Positions 8,840 through 16,101 of a DNA stretch of 64,000 bases are shown here, one piece after another (positions within the stretch are counted from its first letter, which is position 1; every line of letters starts with the position of its first letter). The stretch spans positions 124,001-188,000 of the forward strand of contig CAVXHI010000008.1 in assembly GCA_963761655.1 (NCBI GenBank), read 5' to 3'. The position numbers were made by a program, and so were the translations under genes. Under the pieces are notes generated by a model. The model had not been told where the DNA came from. It saw nothing but the letters and a program-made list of their open reading frames with translations, and ran no database searches. The DNA comes from RYN-122 sp963761655. GTDB taxonomy: Bacteria; Actinomycetota; Actinomycetes; Mycobacteriales; SCTD01.

Positions 8840-9080
8840 CGTACTGGACTGCTGCGGTAAGCAGCAGGCCGAGCACGCCAAATAGGACGCCTGCAGCGAC
8901 CCACCGCCTCCGTCCTGGCCGAAGGAGCGCGACGACGCCGAGAACCAGAGCCGCGAGCATCGTCAGCAGCGCCCAGTCGCCAGAGGCGACGCCGGCCATG
9001 ACCGTGAGCACGGCTGCCAAGACAGCGCAGCCTGCGTCTGCCGCGCGGACCCGAAAGACCGGGTCAGAACTCACCTTCAC
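8835..9080 (-). CDS. Small integral membrane protein of a cassette
   Basis: An 81-residue protein with three predicted membrane segments: GCAVLAAVLTVMAGVA (about 17-33), WALLTMLAALVLGVVALL (about 36-53) and WVAAGVLFGVLGLLLTAAV (about 60-78). A basic loop RPGRRR lies between the last two. No family is recognised. It starts at GTG 9080, 6 nt downstream (minus strand) of a TAGCCT -10 box, and its TAG stop lies within the core at its 3' edge. Confidence 0.65.
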   Translation of the reverse strand: MKVSSDPVFRVRAADAGCAVLAAVLTVMAGVASGDWALLTMLAALVLGVVALLRPGRRRWVAAGVLFGVLGLLLTAAVQYE

Positions 9081-9086
9081 GGTCGG

Positions 9087-9092
9087 AGGCTA
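9087..9092 (-). promoter_or_regulatory. -10 box of a leaderless promoter
   Basis: On the minus strand TAGCCT is followed by 6 nt and GTG 9080. The same TAGCCT-N6-GTG arrangement, inside a very similar palindrome, precedes the split gene that starts at 14840. Confidence 0.55.
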
Positions 9093-9139
9093 GTGCCGGG
9101 TACCGACTGGATCTCCTGCCAGCGGTAGCGGCACCTACC
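9088..9139. repeat. Imperfect palindromic cassette boundary site
   Basis: The left arm has GTGCCG, TACCG and CTGG in order; the right arm has CCAG, CGGTA and CGGCAC. They pair as a long hairpin with small unpaired bases (GG, A) on one side only. Asymmetric unpaired bases of this type are a feature of folded integron attC sites. Confidence 0.6.
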
Positions 9140-9252
9140 GTCGAAGACGGTGCCGCGGGCATGTAGCGGCACCTACCGTCGAAGACGGTGCCGCGGGCAT
9201 GTAGCGGCACCTACCGTCGAAGCCGGTGCCGCAGGCATGTAGCGGCACCTGG
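9126..9252. repeat. Three tandem 38-bp cassette-core units
   Basis: TAGCGGCACCTACC recurs at 9126, 9164 and 9202, with a degraded fourth core at 9240 (TAGCGGCACCTGG). The unit continues GTCGAAGACGGTGCCGCGGG. Within it GCGGCACC pairs with GGTGCCGC and GTC with GAC around a GAA loop, leaving TACC unpaired. The third unit has one change (GAAGCC). Confidence 0.85.
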
Positions 9253-9275
9253 CGGTGGTCATCGCACCAACACCG

Positions 9276-9677
9276 TCAGCGGCTCCGCGCAAGCGCGGTG
9301 CCCGTCCAGCACGCGAAGGCGGCGCCGACCGCGGCCGGCGTCACCACAAACGCGATCAGAGTGGCATCGACGCGCGGGCGGTTCATCAGGACAAGGACGA
9401 CGGCGATGGCGGCTAGCCACACGCCTCCGCCGATTGCGCCGCCGACCGCGGCAGCGGGGGTAGGCCTGCGTCCTGGAACGGCGGCGCTGACGGCGACGCC
9501 CGCGACGGCGCCAAGCCCGGCTCCTACCGGTGTGGCGAAGAACGCGGCGATGATCGCCCCGCCGGCTCCGCCGGCGACGGCCCCTGCAGCCGTCGACCAA
9601 ACGAGGCCAGCGAGGGCGCCGTGACCCGCGCCGAGCGCGGCGCCCCTCAACGGGCCCGCAAGCAGCGGCTCGTTCAC
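9276..9677 (-). CDS. Glycine-rich multi-pass membrane protein in the sigma-factor cassette
   Basis: A 133-residue protein beginning VNEPLLAGPLRGAALGAG, full of glycine-zipper segments (GALAGLVWSTAAGAVAGGAGGAIIAAFF) and about four membrane stretches. No specific family is recognised. It is the third gene of the operon on the minus strand: its GTG overlaps the stop of the preceding gene by 4 bp, which also fixes the start. It may help anchor or modulate the upstream membrane protein; this is a guess from position only. Confidence 0.6.
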   Translation of the reverse strand: MNEPLLAGPLRGAALGAGHGALAGLVWSTAAGAVAGGAGGAIIAAFFATPVGAGLGAVAGVAVSAAVPGRRPTPAAAVGGAIGGGVWLAAIAVVLVLMNRPRVDATLIAFVVTPAAVGAAFACWTGTALARSR

Positions 9678-10885
9678 CTGTCGCCCACGACAGCCGGGCA
9701 CGTGACGTGCTGGGCCGCGAGCGCCGCTGCCGTACGCGGCTGCTGGTCCCGTTGGTACGTCGCGTTGACCGACGACACCTGGCGTCCGGTCGTGCCGTCC
9801 AGCTGCACGACGGTCTCCTCGACGGAGGCGTCGGCATTGGCGCGCCGGAGCACGACCCGGACCGTGACGCGGCCGTCGACGCCCGGGTCGTCCGCGTAGT
9901 CCCTCAGGGCCTCGCGGACGCCGAGTGCCTGCGGGACACACCCGACGGCCACCGGCTGCGCACCTTCGGGGACGGCGGCAACGGCCTTCGCCTCCAAGTC
10001 GCCGAGCGACAGCGCGAGCCGCGGCGGTCGTGCGTCGGCAGATTGGCTCTCCTGCTGTGTCGCGTTCCGGGCCGCGCCCGCCAGGTCGCGCGCGAGCAGG
10101 GTGGCTCGCGTGAGGACATCACCGGGACGGGCCGTCCCGGTGCCCGCGTCCGCATGCGGGCCAGTGACCGTGACCTCCGCGAGCCCGCCGGCGGCGGTCC
10201 AGGCGGTCACCGCGAGGCTCGTCGGCCCGCCGGGACGATAGGCAACGGCGCGGACGCCGTCCGCGTCGGCGAGCCCGACGGCCAGCGGGACGCGGGCGAG
10301 CGCGGCCTTGCGGCCGGGCGGGGTCAGGTTGGGCCCGTCCCGGCCGACCGGCGGGTCCACGGCGTACCAGTTCACGATCAGCAGCGGAGGGGCCGGGATG
10401 CCGTTGGGGTCGCCGCCCTTGAACGGGGCGCCGTCGTCGCCCGTCGCGAACTGCATGCTCAGCCCCTCGATGGGCATCGACCGGTCCGCATCCAATCGGC
10501 CGGCCGGAACAACGTCCTCGCCACGCAGGACGACCCCCGGGAACCGGTCGGTCGCCGCGGCCAGGAGCCGCCCCCGCTCGGGCACGGGCGCCCCCGTGCC
10601 CGCTGTCGTCCGGCCGGGACCGTCGGCGACCCGCAGTCTGCCGTCGCCGCCTTGCAGGAGGGGGACGGCGACCGGCAGTACGACAGCGACCGCCGCGCAC
10701 GCCGCCGTGATGCCGCCCGCCCACGCTGTCCGTCGTCTGCGTCGTCGGCCCGCGGCCCGGCCCGTGAGCAGCGGCAGGTCCAGCGGGCCGGGGTCGACCT
10801 GAAGCGCTAGGTCGGCGAGCCGCCTGCCCAGCAGGTCCGTCGGCAGCCCGCCGTCGGGCAGGGACGGTCCTCGATCAACGGTCAT
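9674..10885 (-). CDS. Probable anti-sigma/membrane sensor protein paired with the ECF sigma factor
   Basis: A 403-residue protein with a short cytoplasmic head, a strongly basic stretch (RRRRRR) and one membrane helix (TAWAGGITAACAAVAVVLPVAV, about residues 50-75). A long extracytoplasmic domain follows, which repeatedly mentions LLARDLAGAARN and SLGDLEAKAVAAVPEGA. It overlaps the end of the sigma-factor gene, the normal arrangement for an anti-sigma factor. No ZAS zinc motif (HxxxCxxC) is visible, so it would be a non-ZAS type, as found with SigE-like ECF factors of actinobacteria. Confidence 0.6.
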   Translation of the reverse strand: MTVDRGPSLPDGGLPTDLLGRRLADLALQVDPGPLDLPLLTGRAAGRRRRRRTAWAGGITAACAAVAVVLPVAVPLLQGGDGRLRVADGPGRTTAGTGAPVPERGRLLAAATDRFPGVVLRGEDVVPAGRLDADRSMPIEGLSMQFATGDDGAPFKGGDPNGIPAPPLLIVNWYAVDPPVGRDGPNLTPPGRKAALARVPLAVGLADADGVRAVAYRPGGPTSLAVTAWTAAGGLAEVTVTGPHADAGTGTARPGDVLTRATLLARDLAGAARNATQQESQSADARPPRLALSLGDLEAKAVAAVPEGAQPVAVGCVPQALGVREALRDYADDPGVDGRVTVRVVLRRANADASVEETVVQLDGTTGRQVSSVNATYQRDQQPRTAAALAAQHVTCPAVVGDR

Positions 10886-11396
10886 GGCGGCCCCCTGCGG
10901 TGGTTGCGTCGTCGTCGGCGGAAGGGACTGTCAGATGCCCGCGGAGCGCGGCGAGTCCCCGTGATGTCAGGCTCTTGACCGTCCCGACCGAACAGCCCAG
11001 TAGCTCGGCGGCCTGCGCCTCGCTGCGCTGCTCGTAGTGCCGGAGCACCACCGCCGCCCGTTGCCGCGGCGGCAGCAGCTGCAGCCCGCGACGGAGCTCG
11101 TCGCGGTCGTTCGGCCGGCCGTACGGGTCGGCGCCAGCTATGTCCGGAAGCTTGTCGTGGGGGACCTCGCCGTGCCACCGCCGGCGACGGCCGTCCAGGA
11201 ACACGTTCAGCATCAGCGCCCGGACGTACGAGTCGGGCTCGTCCGCCCGGCGCACGAGCCGCCACTTCACCATGACCCGGACCAGCGTCTCCTGCGCGAG
11301 GTCCTGCGCCGACGACTCCTGCCCTGTCAGCAGGTACGCGGCCCGAACTAGCGGCGCGTGCTGCGCCGCGACGAACGCGTCCCGCTCCTGCTGCAC
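10875..11396 (-). CDS. ECF sigma factor, SigE-like subfamily
   Basis: A 173-residue extracytoplasmic-function sigma factor. Region 2 is in the first 85 residues (LVRAAYLLTGQESSAQDLAQETLVRVMVKW, then DSYVRALMLNVFLDGRRRRW). Region 4 is in the last part (LPPRQRAAVVLRHYEQRSEAQAAELLGCSVGTVKSLTSRGLAALR). The GTG at 11396 is preferred because GGAAGG lies 8 nt before it; a GTG 6 bases further up is too close to that sequence. It heads a three-gene operon that fills one unusually long cassette. Confidence 0.88.
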   Translation of the reverse strand: MQQERDAFVAAQHAPLVRAAYLLTGQESSAQDLAQETLVRVMVKWRLVRRADEPDSYVRALMLNVFLDGRRRRWHGEVPHDKLPDIAGADPYGRPNDRDELRRGLQLLPPRQRAAVVLRHYEQRSEAQAAELLGCSVGTVKSLTSRGLAALRGHLTVPSADDDATTAGGRHDR

Positions 11397-11695
11397 CCCC
11401 ACACCCTTCCGGACGGGCCAGGCCGGACGGAAGGTTGCTGCGCGGGGTCCTATCGCTGCGAGCCGACAACAGAGCGCGTCGCGCGAGACGCGCCTACTCC
11501 CGCGCAAGTCCGCAGACGGGGAGTGGCTTCAGCGTCTGCTTGCGCCGGGCCGCAGGTGCGGGTTGCTTCCTGCAAAAGCCCTGCAACTCGTCTGCGACCC
11601 CCTTCCTTCTACAAGCAGGAGAAGTCGCCGCCGTACCTGGCGGCGACCTAGCGAGGACCGGGACGGCGCTCCCTCCCGGGGGTGCCGCGGGCATG
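11397..11695. other. Non-coding leader region of the sigma-factor cassette
   Basis: No convincing gene. A perfect 9-bp hairpin GTCGCCGCC/GGCGGCGAC with a 6-nt loop lies at 11624-11647. A TGCAGG-GCTTT-TGCAGG direct repeat (minus strand) lies near 11570. The region must hold the promoter of the minus-strand sigma operon; I cannot point to it with confidence. Confidence 0.5.
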
Positions 11696-11709
11696 TAGCG
11701 GCACTTACC
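11696..11709. repeat. Cassette core repeat
   Basis: TAGCGGCACTTACC, preceded by GGTGCCGCGGGCATG. It is therefore the end of a hairpin unit like those at 9126-9252. Confidence 0.8.
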
Positions 11710-11711
11710 CT
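11706..11711 (+). promoter_or_regulatory. -10 box of a leaderless promoter
   Basis: TACCCT overlapping the core end, followed by 6 nt and ATG 11718. The layout is identical to that before 8598. Confidence 0.55.
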
Positions 11712-11717
11712 CGACGA

Positions 11718-12080
11718 ATGACGCCCCGGCTGCGCTCTCTACTGGGTGCCAGCGCGGTCGTCCTGCTGCTGGCCGTTGCCGCAGTCACGTACCTGAACGT
11801 CACCGGTACCCCTGCGGAGGTAGAGCGAGCGGCTCTGACTGCAACGCAGCGCGAGGATGAGCCGGGCATCGACCCCGACGACGAGTTCGAGGTGTCCTGC
11901 GCGGACCCGCGTGGCGAGAAGTACATCTGCATCGTCGTCTTGAAGCAGGTGGACCGCCTGTACGCGGACGGTCCCGCCGACTACTGCTTGGAGCGACGGG
12001 TCGTGGTCGACGACGGTCGAGCGGGTCAAGTCGTGCCCATCCGGCAGCCGGACGGACGAGACTTCCGCTCCTGCCGGTAA
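11718..12080 (+). CDS. Small membrane-anchored or secreted cassette protein
   Basis: A 120-residue protein starting MTPRLRSLLGASAVVLLLAVAAVTYLNV: a short basic N-terminus then one hydrophobic helix, so a signal anchor or signal peptide. The rest is acidic and has three or four cysteines (VSCADPRGEKYIC, DYCLERR, RSCR), compatible with disulphides outside the cell. The stop TAA is the first triplet of the next core. No known family is recognised. A start further up would translate the repeat itself, so ATG 11718 is chosen. Confidence 0.7.
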   Translation: MTPRLRSLLGASAVVLLLAVAAVTYLNVTGTPAEVERAALTATQREDEPGIDPDDEFEVSCADPRGEKYICIVVLKQVDRLYADGPADYCLERRVVVDDGRAGQVVPIRQPDGRDFRSCR

Positions 12081-12091
12081 CGGCACCTACC
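12078..12091. repeat. Cassette core repeat
   Basis: TAACGGCACCTACC. It supplies the TAA stop of the plus-strand gene on its left and the TAG stop (reverse) of the minus-strand gene on its right. Confidence 0.8.
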
Positions 12092-12365
12092 GCTCGGGCA
12101 ACTCTGCGACCGCTCGCCGAGCCAGGTCCTGCACAGTCGGTCGTAGCCGCTGCCGTTCCTCTGGCGTTGACTCGTCCCACTGGTCGGACAGGTTCATCGC
12201 GGTCACGTGGAAGTCGGTCAGCGGCCCGGCGGAGCGGGCGTGCGCGGAAGCGGCGCTCGACGCTGCTGCAAGGAACTCGTCGGGCGAAGCCCCGTCCGCC
12301 AGCAGGTACTCGGCCACCCGACGACAGGTCGCGTCGGCGTCGGCTGTGGAGTCCTCGACCTGCAC
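12087..12365 (-). CDS. Hypothetical helical cassette protein
   Basis: A 92-residue soluble protein, VQVEDSTADADATCRRVAEYLLADGASPDEF to DLARRAVAELPER, mostly alpha-helical and acidic. No family is recognised. GTG 12365 is chosen because TACCCT lies 7 nt upstream on the minus strand. An earlier in-frame start would extend across the neighbouring core. The TAG stop is part of the core at 12078-12091. Confidence 0.6.
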   Translation of the reverse strand: MQVEDSTADADATCRRVAEYLLADGASPDEFLAAASSAASAHARSAGPLTDFHVTAMNLSDQWDESTPEERQRLRPTVQDLARRAVAELPER

Positions 12366-12372
12366 GGTTCCA

Positions 12373-12378
12373 AGGGTA
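12373..12378 (-). promoter_or_regulatory. -10 box of a leaderless promoter
   Basis: TACCCT on the minus strand, 7 nt before GTG 12365. Confidence 0.5.
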
Positions 12379-12412
12379 GAGCCGGTGTCCGGCGCGTCGC
12401 TGCGCCGCGATG

Positions 12413-12426
12413 TAACGGCACCTACC
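12413..12426. repeat. Cassette core repeat
   Basis: TAACGGCACCTACC between two minus-strand cassettes. Confidence 0.8.
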
Positions 12427-12435
12427 TTGATGTCG

Positions 12436-12840
12436 CTACAACGGGTACGCGTACAGGTAGTGGTCAGCAGGCGGCTGCTGAGGACCGCAGAAGTTCGCGA
12501 GAGGCCCGGCTGCCAGGGCTCCGGAGCGGTCCCCGGAGTTGATAAGGCGGACATCGACGGAGTGGTCGGAGAAGGTGCCCGAACCGACCTTCTCGGGCGA
12601 GAGACGGGAGGGCGGGACCGGCTCGCAACTGAGGATGTACTCCTTGCCGTCGAGCGCGAAGCCTGCGGCGCAGTCGCTGGTGCACTTCCGGTCAGTCACC
12701 TGACCGGACCGTTCAGTCGTCCCGCTCTGCGGCCCGCTTGCTGTGGAACTCGCTGTGAGGGCACGACTGGCTTTCGGACCAGCCTGCGAAGCGCAAGCAG
12801 GCACAAGCAGCACTGACAGAAGCAGAAGGCGCAGCGGCAT
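12436..12840 (-). CDS. Small putative lipoprotein of a cassette
   Basis: A 134-residue protein with a lipoprotein signal: MPLRLLLLSVLLVPAC, lipobox VPAC with the cysteine at residue 16. The mature part has a Ser/Thr-rich linker, then CTSDCAAGFALDGKEYILSC with a cysteine trio. It should sit on the outer face of the cytoplasmic membrane. No known domain is recognised. ATG 12840 gives the correct signal length. Confidence 0.68.
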   Translation of the reverse strand: MPLRLLLLSVLLVPACASQAGPKASRALTASSTASGPQSGTTERSGQVTDRKCTSDCAAGFALDGKEYILSCEPVPPSRLSPEKVGSGTFSDHSVDVRLINSGDRSGALAAGPLANFCGPQQPPADHYLYAYPL

Positions 12841-12901
12841 GCGGGTCACGCTTGTGTGACGCGGCACAGGGATGCGCGGTTCCCTGAGGCGCAAGGGCAG
12901 G

Positions 12902-12952
12902 TAGCGGCTGCACCTACCTTCGGTGCCGAAAGGGCAGGTAGCGGCACCTACC
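12902..12952. repeat. Two cassette cores forming one 37-bp empty unit
   Basis: TAGCGGCTGCACCTACC (two-base insertion) at 12902 and TAGCGGCACCTACC at 12939, separated by TTCGGTGCCGAAAGGGCAGG. With no gene between them this equals one empty unit. Confidence 0.8.
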
Positions 12953-13097
12953 TCATGACGAGGTGCGCTGGCGCAACCAAGGCAGCCCGTACTGCTCGAT
13001 GAGCGCAAGCGGCTCTCGACAGGCCGCTGCCGGGTCCGCACCAGCCGCGACCTCCCACCACCTGTCCTCGCCGTAGGCCAGGCCGCTGACCCGCTTG

Positions 13098-14539
13098 AGT
13101 TGAGTCCATGGACGTGGTGTGCGACCTCGACGGCGACCGTGTCGTGAGGACGTAGAAGACGGTCACCGCGTGATCCTTCAGAAGACCTGCGAAGTCAGCC
13201 TGAAGGAGAACCACAACGATGACCGCCGCCCCAATTATTGACCCTGCGCTGCCGTGGGACGCGCAGATCGACCGTGCCGACCCCGACCTGGTCCGGCACC
13301 TGCTGAAGGTTTTCGTGCAGTCGCTGATGGGTGCCGAGGCCGACGCGCTGTGCGGCGCGCCCTATGGCATGCGCAGCGACGAGCGGACCAACACCCGCAA
13401 CGGCTACCGGCCCCGCGACTGGGACACCCGGGCCGGAACGATCGACCTCGCGATCCCCAAGCTGCGGTCCGGGAGCTACTTCCCGGACTGGCTGCTCGAA
13501 CGCCGTAAGCGCGCCGAACGGGCGCTGACGACGGTCGTCGCGACCTGCTATCTGCTCGGCGTCTCGACCCGCCGGATGGAGAAGCTCGTCGAGACCCTCG
13601 GCATCACAAGCCTGAGCAAGAGCCAGGTCAGCGTGATGGCGAAGGAGCTCGACGAGCACGTCGAGTCCTTCCGGACCCGGCCGCTGGACGCCGGGCCGTA
13701 CACGTTCGTCGCGGCCGACGCGCTGGTCATGAAGGTCCGCGAAGGCGGCCGGGTCGTGAACGTCCACGCGCTGCTGGCCTGCGGCGTGAACGCTGACGGG
13801 CACCGCGAGATCCTCGGGCTGCAGGTCACCTCGGCCGAGGACGGCGCGGGGTGGCTCGCGTTCTTCCGCGACCTCACCGCCAGAGGCCTGTCGGGCGTCA
13901 AGCTCGTCACCAGCGACGCGCACGCCGGGCTCGTCGCCGCGATCGGCGCGACGCTGCCCGGCGCCGGCTGGCAGCGGTGCCGCACGCACTACGCCGCGAA
14001 CCTCATGAGCGCCACGCCCAAGAGCAGCTGGCCGTGGGTCAAGACGCTGCTGCACAGCGTCTACGACCAACCCGACGCCAAGTCCGTCAACGAGCAGTAC
14101 GACCGGGTCCTCGACGCCCTGGCCGAGAAGCTGCCTGCGGTCGTCGATCACCTCGAGGCCGCCCGTCCCGACGTGCTCGCGTTCACCGCGTTCCCCAAGG
14201 AGATCTGGCGGCAGATCTGGAGCAACAACCCCCAAGAACGCCTCAACCGCGAGATCCGGCGGCGCACCGACGTCGTCGGGATCTTCCCCGACCGCAACGC
14301 GCTCGTCCGACTCGTCGGCGCCGTCCTGGCCGAGCAGCACGACGAATGGACCGAAGGACGCCGCTACCTCGGCCTCGACGTCCTGACCCGCAGCCGCATC
14401 ACCCTGGCCACCAGCAGCACCGACACGACCACGACGGAGGTCAACAACGAGCCGCTGACAACAGCCGCCCTCACGGCCTAGCCTGGACCCACCGGATCAA
14501 GTGGTGATCACTTCACACACCACGTCCGTGGACTCGACC
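13098..14539 (+). mobile_element. IS256-family (Mutator type) insertion sequence, copy 1
   Basis: 1442 bp, flanked by the 8-bp duplication CCCGCTTG (13090-13097 and 14540-14547). The ends share GAGTCCAYGGACGTGGTGTG as inverted repeats with few mismatches. It is the same length as the copy at 26147-27588, and I see a single base difference between them, a silent C/G change near 13572. It interrupts a DUF4304-type cassette gene. Confidence 0.92.
13219..14481 (+). CDS. IS256-family transposase
   Basis: The 420-residue Mutator-type DDE transposase begins MTAAPIIDPALPWD. The core includes TRNGYRPRDWDTRAGTIDL, a first catalytic region with FVAADALVMKVREGGRVVN, TSDAHAGLVAAI, WQRCRTHYAANLM (the C/H pair after the second Asp) and PQERLNREIRRRTDVVGIFP with the last Glu. 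This is the full family length. A GAAGGAGA ribosome binding site lies 6-13 nt before the ATG. Confidence 0.95.
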   Translation: MTAAPIIDPALPWDAQIDRADPDLVRHLLKVFVQSLMGAEADALCGAPYGMRSDERTNTRNGYRPRDWDTRAGTIDLAIPKLRSGSYFPDWLLERRKRAERALTTVVATCYLLGVSTRRMEKLVETLGITSLSKSQVSVMAKELDEHVESFRTRPLDAGPYTFVAADALVMKVREGGRVVNVHALLACGVNADGHREILGLQVTSAEDGAGWLAFFRDLTARGLSGVKLVTSDAHAGLVAAIGATLPGAGWQRCRTHYAANLMSATPKSSWPWVKTLLHSVYDQPDAKSVNEQYDRVLDALAEKLPAVVDHLEAARPDVLAFTAFPKEIWRQIWSNNPQERLNREIRRRTDVVGIFPDRNALVRLVGAVLAEQHDEWTEGRRYLGLDVLTRSRITLATSSTDTTTTEVNNEPLTTAALTA

Positions 14540-14846
14540 CCCGCTTGTCCAGACGTTCGCCGACCTTGCCGTAGGCAAAGTTGTGCTTCGGCTGCTCAGG
14601 CAGATACGGCGAAGCGACGCGCATCTCCGCCCACCTGTCGTGACTGACAGCCAGGAGGTTCGCTGTCCAGCGGACAAGGTCACTGGTGCTGCCCGACGCC
14701 TTCTGCACACCGAGGAAGGCGAAGTGACCCGGCACCTCAAGCCGGTACTTCTGCCCCGAGCCCTTGAGGCCGAGTGCGCGAAGGCCCGGCGCAAGGTGGT
14801 CCTTCAGGAGGGCCTGCATCACGTCCTGCGCCGTCGTCACGGAGGG

Positions 14847-14852
14847 AGGCTA
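14847..14852 (-). promoter_or_regulatory. -10 box of a leaderless promoter
   Basis: TAGCCT on the minus strand, 6 nt before GTG 14840, inside the palindromic boundary site. Confidence 0.55.
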
Positions 14853-14898
14853 ATGCCGGGTACCGACGGGTGCCGCACAGTCGGTAACGGCACTTACC
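14849..14898. repeat. Imperfect palindromic cassette boundary site with core
   Basis: The left arm GGCTAATGCCGGGTACCGAC pairs with the reverse complement of the right arm GTCGGTAACGGCACTTACC around a 12-nt loop. Only a few bases are unpaired, again mostly in the left arm. The right arm holds the core TAACGGCACTTACC (14885-14898). The left arm is nearly identical to that of the site at 9088-9139, although the neighbouring genes are unrelated. Confidence 0.7.
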
Positions 14899-14966
14899 CC
14901 TCGTTCCAGCAGAGACTGGACGGGGGGCCGGGTGTGTTGCCCTCTGGACCGCCGATAGTCAGAAGC

Positions 14967-15164
14967 ATGAACAGCAACGAGGCTGAATCCCAGCGGTCCG
15001 AGGACGCCGTCGTTCGAGCAGCACCGGAGCGGGTGCCGTCAGGTGAGTTGGACCTGATCCGGCTAACCGCCGTTGAACTGGCGGCGACCAACGCAGCCGT
15101 CGTGAAGGAGTACGAGGCTGCACTCGACACGGCTAGGACGGCACAGCGCGAGGTGGGGCCTTGA
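14967..15164 (+). CDS. Short helical cassette protein, 3' end altered by an IS3-type insertion
   Basis: A 65-residue acidic helical protein starting MNSNEAESQRSEDAVVRAA and ending TAQREVGP. The TGA that ends it is formed by the first bases of the IS3 element. Rejoining the flanks would lengthen it, but whether by a few residues or more depends on whether the target duplication is 3 or 4 bp. No family is recognised. It sits 70 nt after the core at 14885 with no gene before it. Confidence 0.5.
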   Translation: MNSNEAESQRSEDAVVRAAPERVPSGELDLIRLTAVELAATNAAVVKEYEAALDTARTAQREVGP

Positions 15165-15192
15165 CCCTTGATCTTGGACACGCACTTGATGG

Positions 15193-16101
15193 TTAGGCGG
15201 CTTGCTGAACGGTAGCGGCGGACACGGCCTCGTAGGTGTTCGGGGCCTGCTGGCCGCACCAGGAGTGGCGTCGGCGGGTGTTGTAGCGGGTGGCCCAACG
15301 GAAGACCTCACGGCGGCAGGACAGCTCGTCGCTGAACGCCGCGGCGCCCGCCAGGAGCTCGCGCTTGAGGGTGGCGTTGAACGACTCGGCGAGGGCGTTG
15401 TCGGCACTGCTCCCGACCGCACCCATCGACTGCACGACGCCGAGGGACTTGCAGAGCTCGGCATAGGCCCGAGAGGTGTACTGGGCTCCGTGGTCGGCGT
15501 GGAACACCGCGCCGGCCAGGCTCCCCCGGGTCGCGGCAGCGGCGTGCAGAGCGTCGGCGATGAGGTCGGTGCGCATGTGGTCGGCGACGGCCCAGCCCAC
15601 CAGCCTGCGGCTGTAGCAGTCGATGATGGTAGCAAGGTAGAGGTTGCGGCCGCAGCCGAGCGGCAGGTAGGTGATGTCCCCGACGTACTTGAGGTTCGGG
15701 GCGGGGGCGGTGAAGTCCCGCTTCACCAGGTCCTCGACCTTGGCGTCCGCGGGCTCCGGGACGGTCGTGCGCACGCGGCGGCGTAGCCGCAGGCCGGGCA
15801 GGTGGTGGGCGCGCATGACCCGGGCGACGCGCTTGTGGTTCACCCTGTCCTCGGGCGCGACCCCGTCGTTGAGCTCGGCGGTCACCCGCGGCGCTCCGTA
15901 GGCCCGGTCCCCGCCCTGCTTGGGGTCCTGCACGGTCTTGATCTGCGCGGCGAGCGCGGCGTCGCGCGCGGCCCGCTCCGCCCGCCCCGGCGCGGCTTTC
16001 TCCCACGCGTAGTACGCCGAGCGGCAGACCTCGACGCCCTGGCACAGCCGCTTCACCTCGAAGGCGTCCCGGTGGTCGGCAACGAACTGGAAGCGGCTCA
16101 C
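15193..16101 (-). CDS. IS3-family transposase OrfB (rve integrase core)
   Basis: 302 residues starting MSRFQFVADHRDAFEVKRLC. An HTH_21-type segment CQGVEVCRSAYYAW is followed by the DDE core: KYVGDITYLPLG (D), AVFHADHGAQYTS (D) and NALAESFNATLKREL (E). The C-terminal YNTRRRHSWCGQQAPNTYE is typical. The GTG start overlaps the orfA stop by 4 bp, so OrfA-OrfB fusion by frameshifting or re-initiation is possible. Confidence 0.93.
   Translation of the reverse strand: MSRFQFVADHRDAFEVKRLCQGVEVCRSAYYAWEKAAPGRAERAARDAALAAQIKTVQDPKQGGDRAYGAPRVTAELNDGVAPEDRVNHKRVARVMRAHHLPGLRLRRRVRTTVPEPADAKVEDLVKRDFTAPAPNLKYVGDITYLPLGCGRNLYLATIIDCYSRRLVGWAVADHMRTDLIADALHAAAATRGSLAGAVFHADHGAQYTSRAYAELCKSLGVVQSMGAVGSSADNALAESFNATLKRELLAGAAAFSDELSCRREVFRWATRYNTRRRHSWCGQQAPNTYEAVSAATVQQAA

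Larger units (their letters stand above)
12953..14840 (-). pseudogene. DUF4304-type cassette gene split by an IS256-type element
   Basis: Minus-strand parts 14840-14540 and 13089-12953 rejoin in frame when the insertion and one CCCGCTTG copy are removed. This gives a 145-residue protein. It runs TTAQDVMQALLKDHLAPGLR, LEVPGHFAFLGVQKASGS, NLLAVSHDRW, a junction GERLDKRVSGLAYGEDRWWEV, and ends LALIEQYGLPWLRQRTSS. The pattern GxKGSGxxY, iQK, RWW and yGLPWL matches DUF4304. The GTG at 14840 lies 6 nt after a TAGCCT box. The function of DUF4304 is unknown. The gene is inactive in this copy. Confidence 0.78.

Noticed and set aside
9188..9624. Plus-strand frames reading MPRACSGTY through the repeats
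   Set aside because: They translate the repeat itself and lie opposite the sigma-cassette membrane protein; no ribosome binding site is present.
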